From contig CM076850.1 in NCBI GenBank assembly GCA_039519185.1, forward strand, positions 87,216,270-87,280,269: a stretch of 64,000 nt of DNA. Reading direction: 5' to 3'. How positions within the stretch are numbered: the first letter of the stretch is position 1; the number at the start of each line of letters is the position of its first letter. Positions 10,518 through 22,100 of the stretch are shown here, piece after piece. The notes below the pieces were generated by a model that saw nothing but the letters and a program-made list of their open reading frames with translations, had not been told where the DNA came from and did not search any database. The translations under genes and the position numbers were made by a program. Source of the DNA: Astragalus membranaceus (taxonomy: Eukaryota; Streptophyta; Magnoliopsida; Fabales; Fabaceae).

Positions 10518-11807
10518 CTTATTGCTTTGAGGAAAGGGAAAAGGTCTTGTGCCAAATACCCTATTTCTCAATTTGTCTCCTCTAAGCATCTTTCCTTGCA
10601 GCATCAAAGTTTTATTGCAGCTGTTGACTCTGTAATAATCCCTACATCAGTACAGGAGGCACTAAAAGATAAAAATTGGGTCCAGGCTATGAATGAAGAG
10701 ATGAAGGCACTTGAGAAGAATGCAACTTGGGAGATTGTTGAGAATCCAGGGGACAAGAAGTCTGTTGGTTGTAGATGGATCTACACAGTCAAGCAAAAAT
10801 CAGATGGTACTCTTGATCGGTACAAGCAAGACTGGTGGAAAAATGATGGAATTCATTATGAGGAGACATTTTCTCTTGTGGAAAAAATGAATACTGTTCG
10901 TATTTTACTCTCTCTTGCTGCGCATTTTGGTTGGGATTTACACCAGTTTGATGTTAAGAATGCTTTCTTGCATGGGAAATTAGAAGAGGATGTGTACATG
11001 GAGATTCCACCAGGATTTGGTCCCACTAATGGAACAAATGTGGTTTGCAAACTGAGAAAAGCTTGGCTAAAACAGTCTCCTCGGGCCTGGTTCAGGAGGT
11101 TTTCAAAGGCAATGTGGCACCTTGGCTATAAGTAAAGCCAGAGAGATCATACACTTTTCTTCAGACATTCACAGGGTGGTAATTGATGATATTATTGTTG
11201 CAAGGGATGATTTGATCGAAAGGCAACTACTTAAAGAAAAATTAGCTGCAGAATTTGAAATGAAGGACCTTGGGAAACTTAATTATTTCCTAGGGATTGA
11301 GGTAGCCTACTCCAATGAAGGCATTTTTATTTCTCAGAGAAAATATGGTCTTGACCTTCTGAAAAAAATGGGAAATCTTGGATATAAACCTGCAAGTGTT
11401 CTTATTGAGCAAAATCACAAACTGAGCACTGAAGAGGAAAGTGCTAAGGTTGATAAAATTCAATATCAAAGACCAGTGGGGAAGTTGATCTACTTAGCCC
11501 ACACTAGACCTGACTTGGCATATGCAGTTAGTGTTGTAAGTCAGTTTATGCATGATCCAAGAGTAAGACAACAAATCGGCTATCAGTATTGTTCATAATC
11601 CTGTTCAACATGACAAGACAAAACATATTGAGATAGACCGACACTTTATCAAGGAAAAATTGGATAGTGGAGTGATAATGACAGAATACATTTCTTCTGG
11701 GCATCAATTAGCTGATGTGTTAACAAAAGGCTTGCCAACAGAACGTCTCAACCAACTTACTTGCAAGCTGGGAATGGTAAATATACATTCACCAGCTTGA
11801 GGGGGAG
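10518..11807 (+). pseudogene. Ty1/copia polyprotein, 3' part of reverse transcriptase/RNase H (decayed)
   Basis: Frames at 10527-11135 and 11122-11598 encode the RVT_2 reverse transcriptase (VQEALKDKNWVQAMNEEM, KNATWEIVENPGDKK, GWDLHQFDVKNAFLHGKLEE, LGKLNYFLGIEVAYSNEG). Base pairs 11570 to about 11798 encode the end of RNase H (GHQLADVLTKGLP). The catalytic YVDD region is altered to VIDD and is preceded by a deletion, and a large part of RNase H is missing between the second frame and the C-terminal block. The 5' part of the gene should lie left of the Ogre, outside the window. It is clearly non-functional. Confidence 0.9.
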
Positions 11808-11967
11808 TGTTGTAAATAATAGTTTTTCGTTATTATTAGTAGTCCATGTACAAGGCCCAATAGGTTTAATTACTTGTCTATATAATAAGATTATTGAGTG
11901 TAATTACACACGATTAAAATATTATTCAGATATATTTTTCCACAAAACTATTAAAGTTTGTTAGCAC
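11799..11967 (+). repeat. copia polypurine tract and 3' LTR (right end uncertain)
   Basis: GAGGGGGAG at 11799-11807 is the polypurine tract just after the RNase H stop. The LTR starts TGTTGTAAAT at 11808 and has a TATA-like ctatataat at 11877. The outer end is not certain; it may be near ttttccaca (11943) or may continue past the SINE at 11978. Confidence 0.65.
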
Positions 11968-11977
11968 TAACTACTCT

Positions 11978-12169
11978 ATTTTTTGGGTAAACCCGGGTAT
12001 CCACCACACGGACAGCAGTGACTAATCCATCGCTCATTGTAGGTGCCTCGAGGGGCAGAACAGTTGGCCCAGAGTTTTAACGCTGCTCCATACCCAATGC
12101 GGGGATCGAACCCCCGACCCTTGGTTATGGGAGAATCAACCCCAACCGCTGAACCTCACGTTCTGGGTT
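11978..12169 (-). mobile_element. tRNA-derived SINE with 10-bp target duplication
   Basis: On the minus strand a polymerase III A-box-like GAGGTTCAGCGGTTGG is followed by a B box GGGGGTTCGATCCCC and ends in GGGTTTACCCAAAAAA. It is bordered by identical taactactct at 11968-11977 and 12170-12179. The tail (GATTAGTC ... GGATACCCGG) resembles those of the SINEs at 27746 and 45042, so these three form one family. Confidence 0.85.
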
Positions 12170-12250
12170 TAACTACTCTTTTTTTATTGTAATCAAGTTA
12201 GTTAAATCTGATTGTGTGGTTAGTTTAGTTTAATTATAAATCTGCTCCTA

Positions 12251-12641
12251 CTTTGTATTGACTAATTTGAATTAATGAAATCATTCTCCAAATAATTCCA
12301 TAAACATAATTTTCTCAAATATTACTTATTGTCATCAAGTAGATGAAAAAGAAAAGATTGCCTAAAACAGCTCAATGAATAATGGTGGATTCGACAAAAG
12401 TGACAGACTGAGAACGACACAAGTATTAAATTCTCAAGCTGAACCAAACAAATCTGATATTTTATGCAATATTCAATCATTCAATGTCATATAGTCATGC
12501 ACTCATTCATTAAATCAATAATTATAGATCACCTCACCACTCTTTAACTCATAATTCTAATGTTGAATTCGATAGACAGTATAAATAAATTTCTATTCAA
12601 GTAAAAAAACAAAAAAAAAATTCTATTCAAATATACTGTAG
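12251..12641 (+). repeat. Flanking direct repeat, left copy (LINE target-site duplication candidate)
   Basis: The sequence from ctttgtattgactaattt to tatactgtag recurs at 18485-18861 in the same orientation with a few substitutions and indels. The left copy ends exactly where the LINE poly(A) begins, and the right copy begins exactly where the LINE 5' end stops. The left copy lacks about 14 bp (aatgatccatcaat region) and carries a 30-bp microinsertion (12601-12630). Confidence 0.85.
12591..12630 (+). repeat. A-tail-only microinsertion with 10-bp duplication
   Basis: A 20-nt insert (gtaaaaaaacaaaaaaaaaa) is flanked by ttctattcaa at 12591-12600 and 12621-12630. The right copy of the surrounding repeat (18841-18850) has a single ttctattcaa and no insert, so this is an insertion that occurred after the duplication. 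Confidence 0.75.
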
Positions 12642-12690
12642 TTTTTTTTTGGTATGTAACGAGGGCCCCAAACAGCAGCAACAAACCAAA

Positions 12691-13635
12691 CTAGCGAGAA
12701 ATACAACGGGGAATACTCATCCCCAAACCATCAGAGAGCACTAGTGTCCCAACAGAGGACGGACACTGCTCGAAGAAAACCAAAGACCCAGGAGGGCCAT
12801 TACCCAAACTAGCAAGTTCATCAGCACATCTATTGGCCTCACGAAGAATATGAACCAACTTAACATCCCACGGGAGCGCTAAGAGCCTCTGAATCTCCAA
12901 CACAAGACTCCGACTAGCCACATTAGCGCACACACGACCACAAATCTCATTACAAGCAACTTCAGAGTCCACCTGCAAAATAATTTGCTTACAATTCCTC
13001 TGAAAACAAAATTGGAGGCCCACTATAATCCCCCACAACTCGGCATCAAGCACAGAACAAATGCCAATGGATTTAGCAAAACCCCAACACCACTGCCCAT
13101 GATGGTCCCTAAGAAAACCACCACAATAAGCATAACCACTAGCCAGACGAACAGAACCATCAGTATTCAAGCACACCCACCCATCCAACGGTGGCTCCCA
13201 ACTTATTAATGACACACCTGCTGAACCATCCACATCACTCGAGAGCACCATAGCAACAACATAGTCTCGGGCCCATTTGGGAACAATCCTCCACGGACGA
13301 ACTGGCCTAATAAAATGAGCATCATGGGCCTCCTTATTCCTCCAATACCAGAGAGCATGACAACCTGTGGCCCACACACTGGACCACTCTAACCCATCAA
13401 CCACATCCACCTTCTCGATCAATTTGAAACGAATCCAGTAACCAGGATCTCCTCCAAAGAAATTACATCTCATGTTGTGCTTAACCAAACCTGACCACAA
13501 GTGTCAAGCTAGTGGGCAGTCACGAAGAACATGGAGCTCGTCTTCAATCTCTGAATCACAATGAGAGCACAAAGAATCCCCCAATCCCATGTTTGCCTTC
13601 CGCTTATTGGTCAACAATCTGTTGTGAATAACTAA
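12691..13635 (-). pseudogene. LINE ORF2 C-terminus: zinc-binding region and RNase H
   Basis: The zinc-binding region (KANMGLGDSLCSHCDSEIED, then LRDCPLA) continues into an RNase H domain (VCLNTDGSVRLASGYAYCGG, LWGIIVGLQF, LQVDSEVACNEI, HILREANRCADELASLGNG) that ends near 12691. The frame is the same as the RT part but is cut by a TAG at about 13635-13633 and a TGA at 13506-13504. RNase H of this kind is common in plant L1-clade LINEs. The two stops show the copy is dead. Confidence 0.85.
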
Positions 13636-15787
13636 CTAGATGAAATTACGAACTCTTTCTGGCACCTTAAGCTTCCACATAGCCTCGAGAGAACTATCAT
13701 GGTCTGCATCTAACAAAGCATAGGCGCTAGAAACACTAAAAGTTCCCCCACTAGGACCACACCACAGACAGCGATCCTCTCCTCTGTCCTGAGCTGGAGG
13801 AAGAAGGGCAATGATCCCGCTCGCAATATCAACGGGGATGAGGTGAGAGATCCGCGACAAATCCCACTCCCTGGTCCCATCAACCAGCTCACGCACTTTC
13901 AACAAGCGCAAGTCCTGAGGAATATTCGAAACCAATTGTTGTAACGAACAACTAGACTCAACCCAATTATCAAACCACACTGACGTGGTTAGTCCATTAC
14001 CAATAGCCCAAAAACTATTTTCATCAATAGTAGTCCAGCTATTAGCCACACTCCTCCAAAGTGCCGAATCGGTTGGCTTAACAATAACCTCAAAATCTGC
14101 AGGCCCACCACGATCATACTTGGTCTTCAATATTTGGCACCAAAATTTTTGCTCTCCATATTTTAACTCCCAGCCCAACTTCATCACACAAGCTTCATTC
14201 ATCAAGGTAAGATTACGAAGCCCAAGTCCACCAAATCGCTTAGGCTTAGTGATTTGCGTCCACGCCACATCATGATACGCCCTTCTGCCTTCCATCTCGC
14301 CCCAAATAAATTTTCTATGCAATTTTTGAATATCCCGCAAACACGCCTTTGGGATTACCGTCGTCATCATGGGATAAAGCGGCAACGCTTCAATAATAGA
14401 TTTGGAAAGCGTAACCCTTCCGGCCATAGATAGCTGTCTAGCTTTCCAACTAGACAATTTGGTCTTTACTGTATCAACCAAGTACTCAAAATCATTTCTA
14501 CGAGGCGAACGACCCAGGAGAGGCACACCCAAATACTTTCCCAAGGATGAAACTTCCTTAAAGCTAGAAAAAGTGACAAATCTTCTTCTCATACTAGTAA
14601 GAACACCCTTAGAAAATAAAAGAGAAATTTTTTCAATACTAACCTGCTGCCCAGACATCTCACAAAATCTTCTCAAAGCCTCAATCATACAGTTGAGTTG
14701 GGGGAGATTAGCTTGCCTGAAGAGTAACAAGTCATCCGCAAACATCAAGTGTGACACTGAAGGTCCATTACGCCCAAGAAACAAAGGTTTCCAATTGCCA
14801 ACATCCACTTCATGAGAAATAATATGGGGCAATTTGTCCATACAAAGAACAAAGATATAAGGTGACATCGGATCCCCTTGACGGATACCACACTGAGTGT
14901 GGAAAAAAGCATTTCGGTTACCATTCCACATCTCATTAGTCTGAACACTTGTAATACAAGCCATAATAATATCAATGATACCATCAGGTAATTGGGCCTC
15001 TCTAAGCACCAACTGGATAAAGGACCATTTCAACCTATCATAAGCCTTAGCTAGGTCCACTTTGATAGCAACTCCACCCTTTCTACCTCGCATTCTATAC
15101 ATTGTGTGCACGGCCTCTTGGGCAACAACTATATTCTCATGGATATTCCTCCCCGGAATAAAACCGGTTTGGAAAGGCGAAATGAGCTTGTTCATACACT
15201 CCTTGAGTCTATTAACCTTCACCTTAGTAACGATATTGTAGACCGTGTTGCACAAAGAAATAGGGCGAAACTGAGATACCATATCGGGCTTTGTCACCTT
15301 CGGCAACAGACATATATCAGTCTGATTCACATTTCCAATACTAGATGGGTCGTTCCAAACCTTCTTAACAAAATCACAAACCGAGGCACCAAATGTGTTC
15401 CATTCCTTTGGGAAGAAACCTGGAGGAAAGCCATCTGGACCAGGCCCTTTCCAGGCCCCCATGCCAAAAAGAGCTTGTCGAATCTCATATGTTTTCACCT
15501 CATCATTCAAACGAGCCAAATCATCAGCATCAAGATCACCAAACTTGTAGACCGTGTTTTCTCGAGCACCAAACACATTGTTTTCTGTGAAAAGATCTCT
15601 ATAAAAACCATTTACTAAACCTTTTAAGCCAGCTTCATCATCAACCCAGCCTTCATTATTATCTTTAAGAGCCAATTTCTTGTTCTTACGCCTTCGATTC
15701 AACACCTTTGTATGATAATAACGGGTATTACGGTCTCCATCACATAACCACTTGGAATGAGATCTCTATGACACATCAATTCCTCTT
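13636..15787 (-). pseudogene. LINE ORF2 reverse transcriptase
   Basis: A 689-codon frame carries the non-LTR RT motifs in order: GPDGFPPGFFPKEW, FRPISLCNTVYNIVTKV, QTGFIPGRNIHENIV, KVDLAKAYDRLKW, GIRQGDPMSPYIF and the catalytic FADDLLLF. The thumb and linker follow (LGVPLLGRSPRRNDFEYLVD, SMAGRVTLSKSIIEALPLY). The sequence continues the same reading upstream to the LTR insertion point at 15787 (KWLCDGDRNTRYYHT), with one in-frame stop. Up to 13636 the RT itself is open, implying a moderately young insertion. Confidence 0.92.
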
Positions 15788-17004
15788 TGTAACATCCCTA
15801 ATTTTAAAGACTCGTACTATGATACCTAAGACCGATTAATTATTTATGGGAATAGTTAGTCGTGTCTCGGGGACTTATATGTCGGGAAAATTATCAAGAA
15901 AACCCTATTCTCCATTAAAGGGTGGCCTATTCATAGTTAAATGAGGAATTGGGGCCGAAGGGCAAATCCGTCTTTTCACACCCCTAATCATTAAATTATA
16001 ATTATGAAGGTTAAAATTAATTACGAACCGAAAGAAGTGAGGAACTTCGGGTCGGAACCGGAATAATCGAAAAAGTTTCGTACCGAGGGAAATCTTCAAC
16101 ACCTAAACTATCATTTTATGGCCAAGGGCAAAATGGTCTTTTCACCATCATTTAAACCCTCAGCCATATACACCCAACTGAACCCTCACCCTCTCACTTG
16201 ACCATTCTCCAGCTGAAAAGAAAAGAAAGAAAAACAGAAGTGAGGGAGAGGAGAGTGGGGCGAAGGGAAGGGGAAGGAGAGGAGAGAAGAGCTTCTCAAC
16301 TTGTCATTGCATGTAAGTCTTCTAAACCTCTCTCTACTCCATTTTTGATTCTGAATCCAATGGTACCAAAATCAGGGGCTGATTCTCACTCCTTCTCTAT
16401 ACACCACTTTCGAAATTAGAACCTTCAAGGTGGAAGACAATGAAGTTCTGAGTTTGTGGTGGCTTGCATGATCATCATTTTGATGTCAAGAAGGAGGGAT
16501 GTCATCACATTTCGAATTTGGGGGAAAGTTCAAGCTTAGGATTGCTATCTAAGTTGCTATTTCAGTGGCTTAGTGGAAACAAGTTGCTGTCCTAGTGATT
16601 TTGCGGTGGTGACTTTTGTTGGTGCCTTCGGTTCTCGTTCGCGCGCTTTTCGTTTCGGTCTTTCCGTGTCTCGGTGGGAGCTCCTAGCGAAATCGACATC
16701 ACGGTGAGTTCTACTCACGGATTAGGGAACCAAATTTTGATGATTTGAACCCTTGACATAATCTGATATGTTGTTGAAAATATGCCTTGGAAGCTAAATT
16801 CTGAGTTTTGGAAAAATAGGTGTTTTACGGTTTTGAAATCCATAAACGAATCGAAACGGTTTTTGATGGAAATTTTGAAATGAATATATATTCTGGAATG
16901 CCTGGATATTTTCGGAGTTTTAGGAGTGATTGATATTAGGAATCGAATTCGGGCGGAAACGAAAAGCGGAATTGAGAAATAAGCGGAATTCGGTAACAGA
17001 CACA

Positions 17005-17192
17005 GGTCACACGGACCGTGCGCCCCTGGGCACGGACCGCGCGCCTGCTACGGGTTGGTTCTGTTAAAAATAAAACAGGACGCACGGGTCGTGCGCCCCT
17101 GGGCACGGACCGTGCGCTCCTTTCGGTTTGGCTGGGTGATTTTAATAAATCACGCACGGGTCGTGCGCCCCTGGGCACGGACCGTGCGTGAG
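17005..17192 (+). repeat. GC-rich, nearly palindromic tandem repeat in the solo LTR
   Basis: There are three copies, about 70 bp apart, of a unit containing cgtgcgcccctgggcacgga. GCACGGACCGTGC inside it is almost self-complementary. Related sequence (accgtgcgccctagaggccc) recurs at about 35668 in the other LTR element. Confidence 0.8.
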
Positions 17193-17697
17193 CTTCTTTC
17201 ACCGATTCCCGATTTCTCATTCCGGAGCTCCGTTTGATCCCGAACCTTTTCTAATCTCTTTCTCAATCATTTAAAATGAAGTTGCCTTGCTAAAAACCTT
17301 ATTTTGAATTGATTTGACTCAAGATTTTGAAAAAGAGCTTTGAAAGCCCATTTGATCGAAAAACCGAAACCCTGGTACGCGTGTGAGTACACCGATTGAC
17401 GGACTAACTGAATATATGTATTTATATATGTCAAATGAAAATGATTATAATGCCGGAGGTCTAAATTATGAATTCCTCAAAACGGGTTATAGATCGATAT
17501 GGATATTATTTATCCAATTACTATGTGAATGATCCTTTGGTGATCAAAAGATATAAATTATCTAACTCTCGAGAATTTGATGCGTATTGTCATATGTATC
17601 GCGTTGGGTGACGACCCGACAAGTAGCATACTAGGAAGGGAAGTCATGAGCCCTCACCCTAGGCCCTGTATACGTCTTGGCGTGGTCAATTCGTGGG

Positions 17698-17905
17698 TTA
17701 CCGGGATTAGCAAGCGTTGTGCAGTCGGTTTGTGCTAAGGTTAAACACATGGTTCCCGGGATTAGCAAGCGTTGTGCAACCGGATCATGTTAAATTAAAT
17801 TCACGATTTGCCGGGATTAGCAATAGTTGTGCAGTCGGCATTTCGATTAATAATTTAAGAACACGAATTACCGGGATTAGCAATCGTTGTGCAGTCGGTA
17901 ATTCG
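17698..17905 (+). repeat. Four-copy tandem repeat in the solo LTR
   Basis: There are four copies, about 57 bp apart, of ccgggattagcaagcgttgt followed by gcagtcgg, with minor changes. It lies in the 3' half of the LTR. Confidence 0.85.
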
Positions 17906-18484
17906 ATTAATAAATAAGACATTGTTATGTCAGCTTTTGTTGTAACGGTTTAATGAATTGAACCGAGTGCCAGTGAGGGGGCACGGTAGGACTCACTGAG
18001 ATAATGTTATCTCACCCAATCCATATTTGTTGTTTTTCAGAAAAGCAGGGAAAAAGGAAGAATATTGTGCACGAGTAGTTGGTATACTCTCGGAGGTGCT
18101 GAAGATTTAGCCATGTCTATCTCTTGTTCTTTTGTCGTTCTTTTCGGTTGTATAACTTGTATTGGTTATGAGTTCTATGAACCGCTTTACGTTTCTGTTT
18201 GGTTTTTGGACTTGGATATTGTATTCCGTTCGGTATGGAGCCGATGAACTTCTATTATATGAAGTAATGTTATTTCCGATTATGTTTTATTTCGGAAAAA
18301 GTTTGTATGTCCAAAACTTAAACAAAAACTGTGTCCTCTGAATTTCCGCATCTGTGCATCTTTCGGTCTCTCTACATGTTAGAAATACCGGGGTACACTC
18401 TTGGTGGAGGATGATGTTCAATTCATCATGTAACTCTTTCTCCAACTGCCACAAATATCTGTTGCTACCTCCCTCAGTTATTTT

Positions 18485-18861
18485 CTTTGTATTGACTAAT
18501 TTGAATTTTTGAAATCATTCTCCAAATAATTCCATAAACAGAATTTTCTCAAATATTACTTATTGTCATCAAGTAGATGAAAAAGAAAAGATTGCCTAAA
18601 ACAGCTCAATGAATAATGGTGGACAGGACAAAAGTAACAGATTGAGAACGACACAAGTATTAAATTCTCAAGCTCAACCAAACAAATTTGATATTTTATG
18701 CAATATTCAATCATTCAATGTCATATAGTCATGCACTCATTCATTAAATCAATAATTATAGATCACCTCACCACTCTTTAAATGATCCATCAATTAACTC
18801 ATAATTCTAATGTTGAATTCGATAGACAGTATAAATAAATTTCTATTCAAGTATACTGTAG
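18485..18861 (+). repeat. Flanking direct repeat, right copy
   Basis: This is the second copy of 12251-12641. Beyond 18865 the sequence (gaatcacttaaaaagcg) is unique and leads into the 3' flank of the ACA gene, so this copy is in its native position. Confidence 0.85.
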
Positions 18862-19107
18862 TTTTGAATCACTTAAAAAGCGATGCATAGTAAGTGTCTC
18901 CATCCCAATATAAATATAATAAATTGACAATATGCAACTTTCTAAACTTAATCACTATGTTGCTATCAAACTAATGTTTTGACTAAAAGCAAAAAGAAGA
19001 GGAGAAGATACGATATCTCTTTATATTATGTGTTTAAAAGAATGAGTCAAAACTTTAATATTAAAAAGCTTATAGTGAAAACACAATATCTATCTATAGT
19101 ATCATAT

Positions 19108-22100
19108 TCATGCCAGCTCAGGTCCAGTGGGGAGCTGCTCATAACCATCATGATGAGTTGCAATATAACTTCTCGTGGGAACTGGAATGCACTTTAGGAC
19201 AACTGCTACTACTAAACTTACGGCACCAATCATGACACTGGTTAACCACAAGTCCTGGCTCAATGGCACTGTTTGAGCAAAAGCTCCTAGAAATTCAACT
19301 ATTATGACTTGAAAGCCTACTGTTGAGGCCATCACCATCAGGAAAATCCAGCTGCTGAATAGGCCTTTGAAAACATTAATCTTCTCCATGTCACGGCTGT
19401 TTACCTCGTTGAATACCTATTCATTTCCAAGATGAAATAAAAAAAAAATATATGTATTGAATGATAGATGTTGATATATTTGTGCCCCAAGTTTTACCAC
19501 AACATTTAAGTAGCAAAGGAGGTCAAAATTTAAGTAGCAAGGGAGGTCAAAAATGGTCAATACACAAAATGAGTGAATGATATTGGATTCACTATTGTGA
19601 GAGGAAGAGTGATCCTAGATGTGTAAAATTGATTTTGACTTGTGTGTTTTTGAGTAGATTTAATTTTTTTTTCTCTCTAGAATAGACTCTAATTTAAAGT
19701 TGAGATTTGAAGCCTTTGCCTCAAAACATGATTTTTACCCTCAAATGTATTTTTCAACTAATTTTTTTTAATACATTCAGATATAAATCACTTTAGATTC
19801 AACTCATTTTTAACCAAAGTTAATTTAAAAAATCAAATTTTGTCATCATAGAACCAAACACACCTTGAGACTTAGATGAAGTAGAGTATTACAAATCAAA
19901 TAAGAATTAATAGGTTTTAAGAGAATATACTAGTGAATCACCAAAGTCATCGTTGTTAAGGGCCCATTTGCTTTCTTTTCTCGTTTCCTGTTTTTCATTT
20001 CCACTCATTTACACTTAAACTAAAAAAAAACTAATATATATATATATATATATATTAGTGAAAACAAATCTAGTATTTTCAGTAATTTTAAAAGTGCCAA
20101 AATCATTGTTTCATTGTTTCCAAAATTACATTCTCTATAACTAGTATTTCATCTTCTCTCTATCAAACTTGTTCACTATAATAGTCTTATAGCATTATAA
20201 AATGAATACATATTTTAAAAAATAAAGTAGAAAATGCTTTTAGAAAGTAAACGGACCCTAATATTCTAAAACAGTAGTTTGCGATTGAAAATTCTCGATT
20301 ACATAAGTTATTTTAGTTTGGTCAATTTAGTCTCTAAAATTAATTTAACATGAAAGAAGAACTTTTAATTTCAGAATTTTAAAATTCAGGGATAATTTTA
20401 GAACTTTGTTAAAATAAGGAACTAAACTACCTTATTCCTACAATTTCAGAGATTAAATTGGTGATTCAATCCAAAATATATTCATAATCTATAATATAAG
20501 AGAGAAAAAAATGCAAAAATGGAAGTTAGCTGATCAAATACCTGGCAAAACACAAAGGTGTTAAATATGACAGTATTTAGTACAGAAGTAGCATCAGGTC
20601 CATTGAGCTTGAGAATCTGTTTCCCACGAAATTTGAGAACTAAAAGGACAATAGTTTGATAGAGGCTCTGGCCAATTATGTTCCTCCACATGACTCCGGT
20701 GATGAATTTAGCGTTCCTTCCAATAGGTGGCCTCTTCATTAGCCCATCATGAGGAGGTTCTGTGGCCAATGCTAAAGCGCCAAGAGTGTCCATGATCATG
20801 TTTACCCAAAGCATTTGAACAGCAGTAAGAGGAGCAGAGCCTGAGATGGATTTCCTTAGAGATTAATAATTGAACAAAATATTTATACATTGCCTATAAA
20901 GATTGTCTTACAAACTAAGATGTATTATGTACTACCTGACACACAAGCTGAAACAAAATTCAGCATGAGAGCTACAACATTAACTGTTAACTGGAACTGC
21001 ACAAACTTCTGTATATTAATGTAAACTGAACGGCCCCATTTGGCAACATTCACTATGGTGGAAAAGTTATCATCCATTACAATCACGTCCGCGTTCTCTT
21101 TTGCAACCTGGAGAAGAATAGGTTAACAATGAGCTACCAATGATGCTACATATTAAAAAGAGTTCATAAGAAAACATATTAGGTGTGTACCTAGCATTAT
21201 ATGATTAGTGTTGCTTACTATATAAATCCTATAGTTGTTTTCTGACCCCGAGAGTTCTGATTATGTTTTATACTTATTTATTTATGCTTCAAAATCTAGG
21301 CAGTGTGTAAAAACAAAAAGTGAAATACTGTAGAAAAACAACAATGGAGGCCAATCAATTTGTTAAAGTAGGCAGAAACCCGTCGGTATAGCAATGTAGG
21401 TTTTAAGTGACCAAAGCCAATGGAATCAGATGCTAAAATGTTCTCTAAAGGGTGGTTATATTCCATTGTTGGGTGCTTAATTGAAGGTACAAAGCAAGCA
21501 GATTATGGAATAAACCTCTGTCCCAGCAATACCCATAGCAAGTCCAATATCAGCCTCATGCAACGCTGGAGCATCATTGGTCCCATCACCAGTCACTGCC
21601 ACAACTTCATTAAAGTCATTCCTCAAATTAGTCACTAAGGTGTGCTTGTCAAGAGGCAAGGATCGAGCCATTACCTACACACATTAAGCAGTCAACATAT
21701 AAATATAAATAATAAATGTACCAAGTTTTAAAAAAAGTCCGCAAACGCGATTTGGTCGCAAAATCATACGACAACGCAACCTCTATTGAGGCCACATTAG
21801 CCGCATTTAACCACAATCCTCGGCAATATCAAGGATTGCCATGCGACTGCAACCATTACCAGTGGCGGACCCAGGACCCCGGGGTCAGGGGTGTCAAATT
21901 TTTTAAGGCCGGTGTCAAATGGGTGCAAAACTTGGTCTACTAGTACAATTTCAAATTTTCAGGGGTGTCAAAATTAAAATTTCAGGAGATTCAGACTATT
22001 TTTATAGGGTGTTTAGTGCAAAAAAAAATTCCAGGGGGTTCAGTTGAACCCCCTGGATACATGCCAGGTCCGCCACTGACCATTACCCTGACCACGATTT

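Larger units (their letters stand above)
15788..18397 (+). mobile_element. Solo LTR, chromovirus-like, inserted in the LINE
   Basis: It starts TGTAACATCCCTAATTTT and ends CGGGGTACA. It is flanked by the 5-bp target duplication ctctt at 15783-15787 and 18398-18402. LINE coding sequence resumes on each side. No gag or pol is present, so this is a solo LTR formed by recombination between two LTRs. Orientation is taken from similarity to the LTR at 36378-39201 (same start, and a ctcactgagat...ttttcag...aggga segment near the 3' end). Confidence 0.88.
12642..18484 (-). mobile_element. 5'-truncated LINE, interrupted by a solo LTR
   Basis: On the minus strand the LINE starts at 18484, is interrupted at 18402-15783 by an LTR insertion, and continues through reverse transcriptase, zinc-binding and RNase H regions to a poly(A) tail at about 12650-12642 (CGTTACATACCAAAAAAA). 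Its 5' end lies just before the RT domain (WQLEKELHDEL at 18403-18478), so ORF1 and the endonuclease are missing. That is the usual outcome of incomplete target-primed reverse transcription. Net LINE length is about 3.2 kb. Confidence 0.88.

Noticed and set aside
12061..12170. A possible tRNA gene
   Set aside because: The A and B boxes are present, but the sequence cannot fold as a whole tRNA and is bounded by a poly(A) tail and a target duplication, so it is a SINE.
17005..17192. CRISPR-like array
   Set aside because: The short repeats are three tandem units inside a plant LTR; the spacing and context are not CRISPR.
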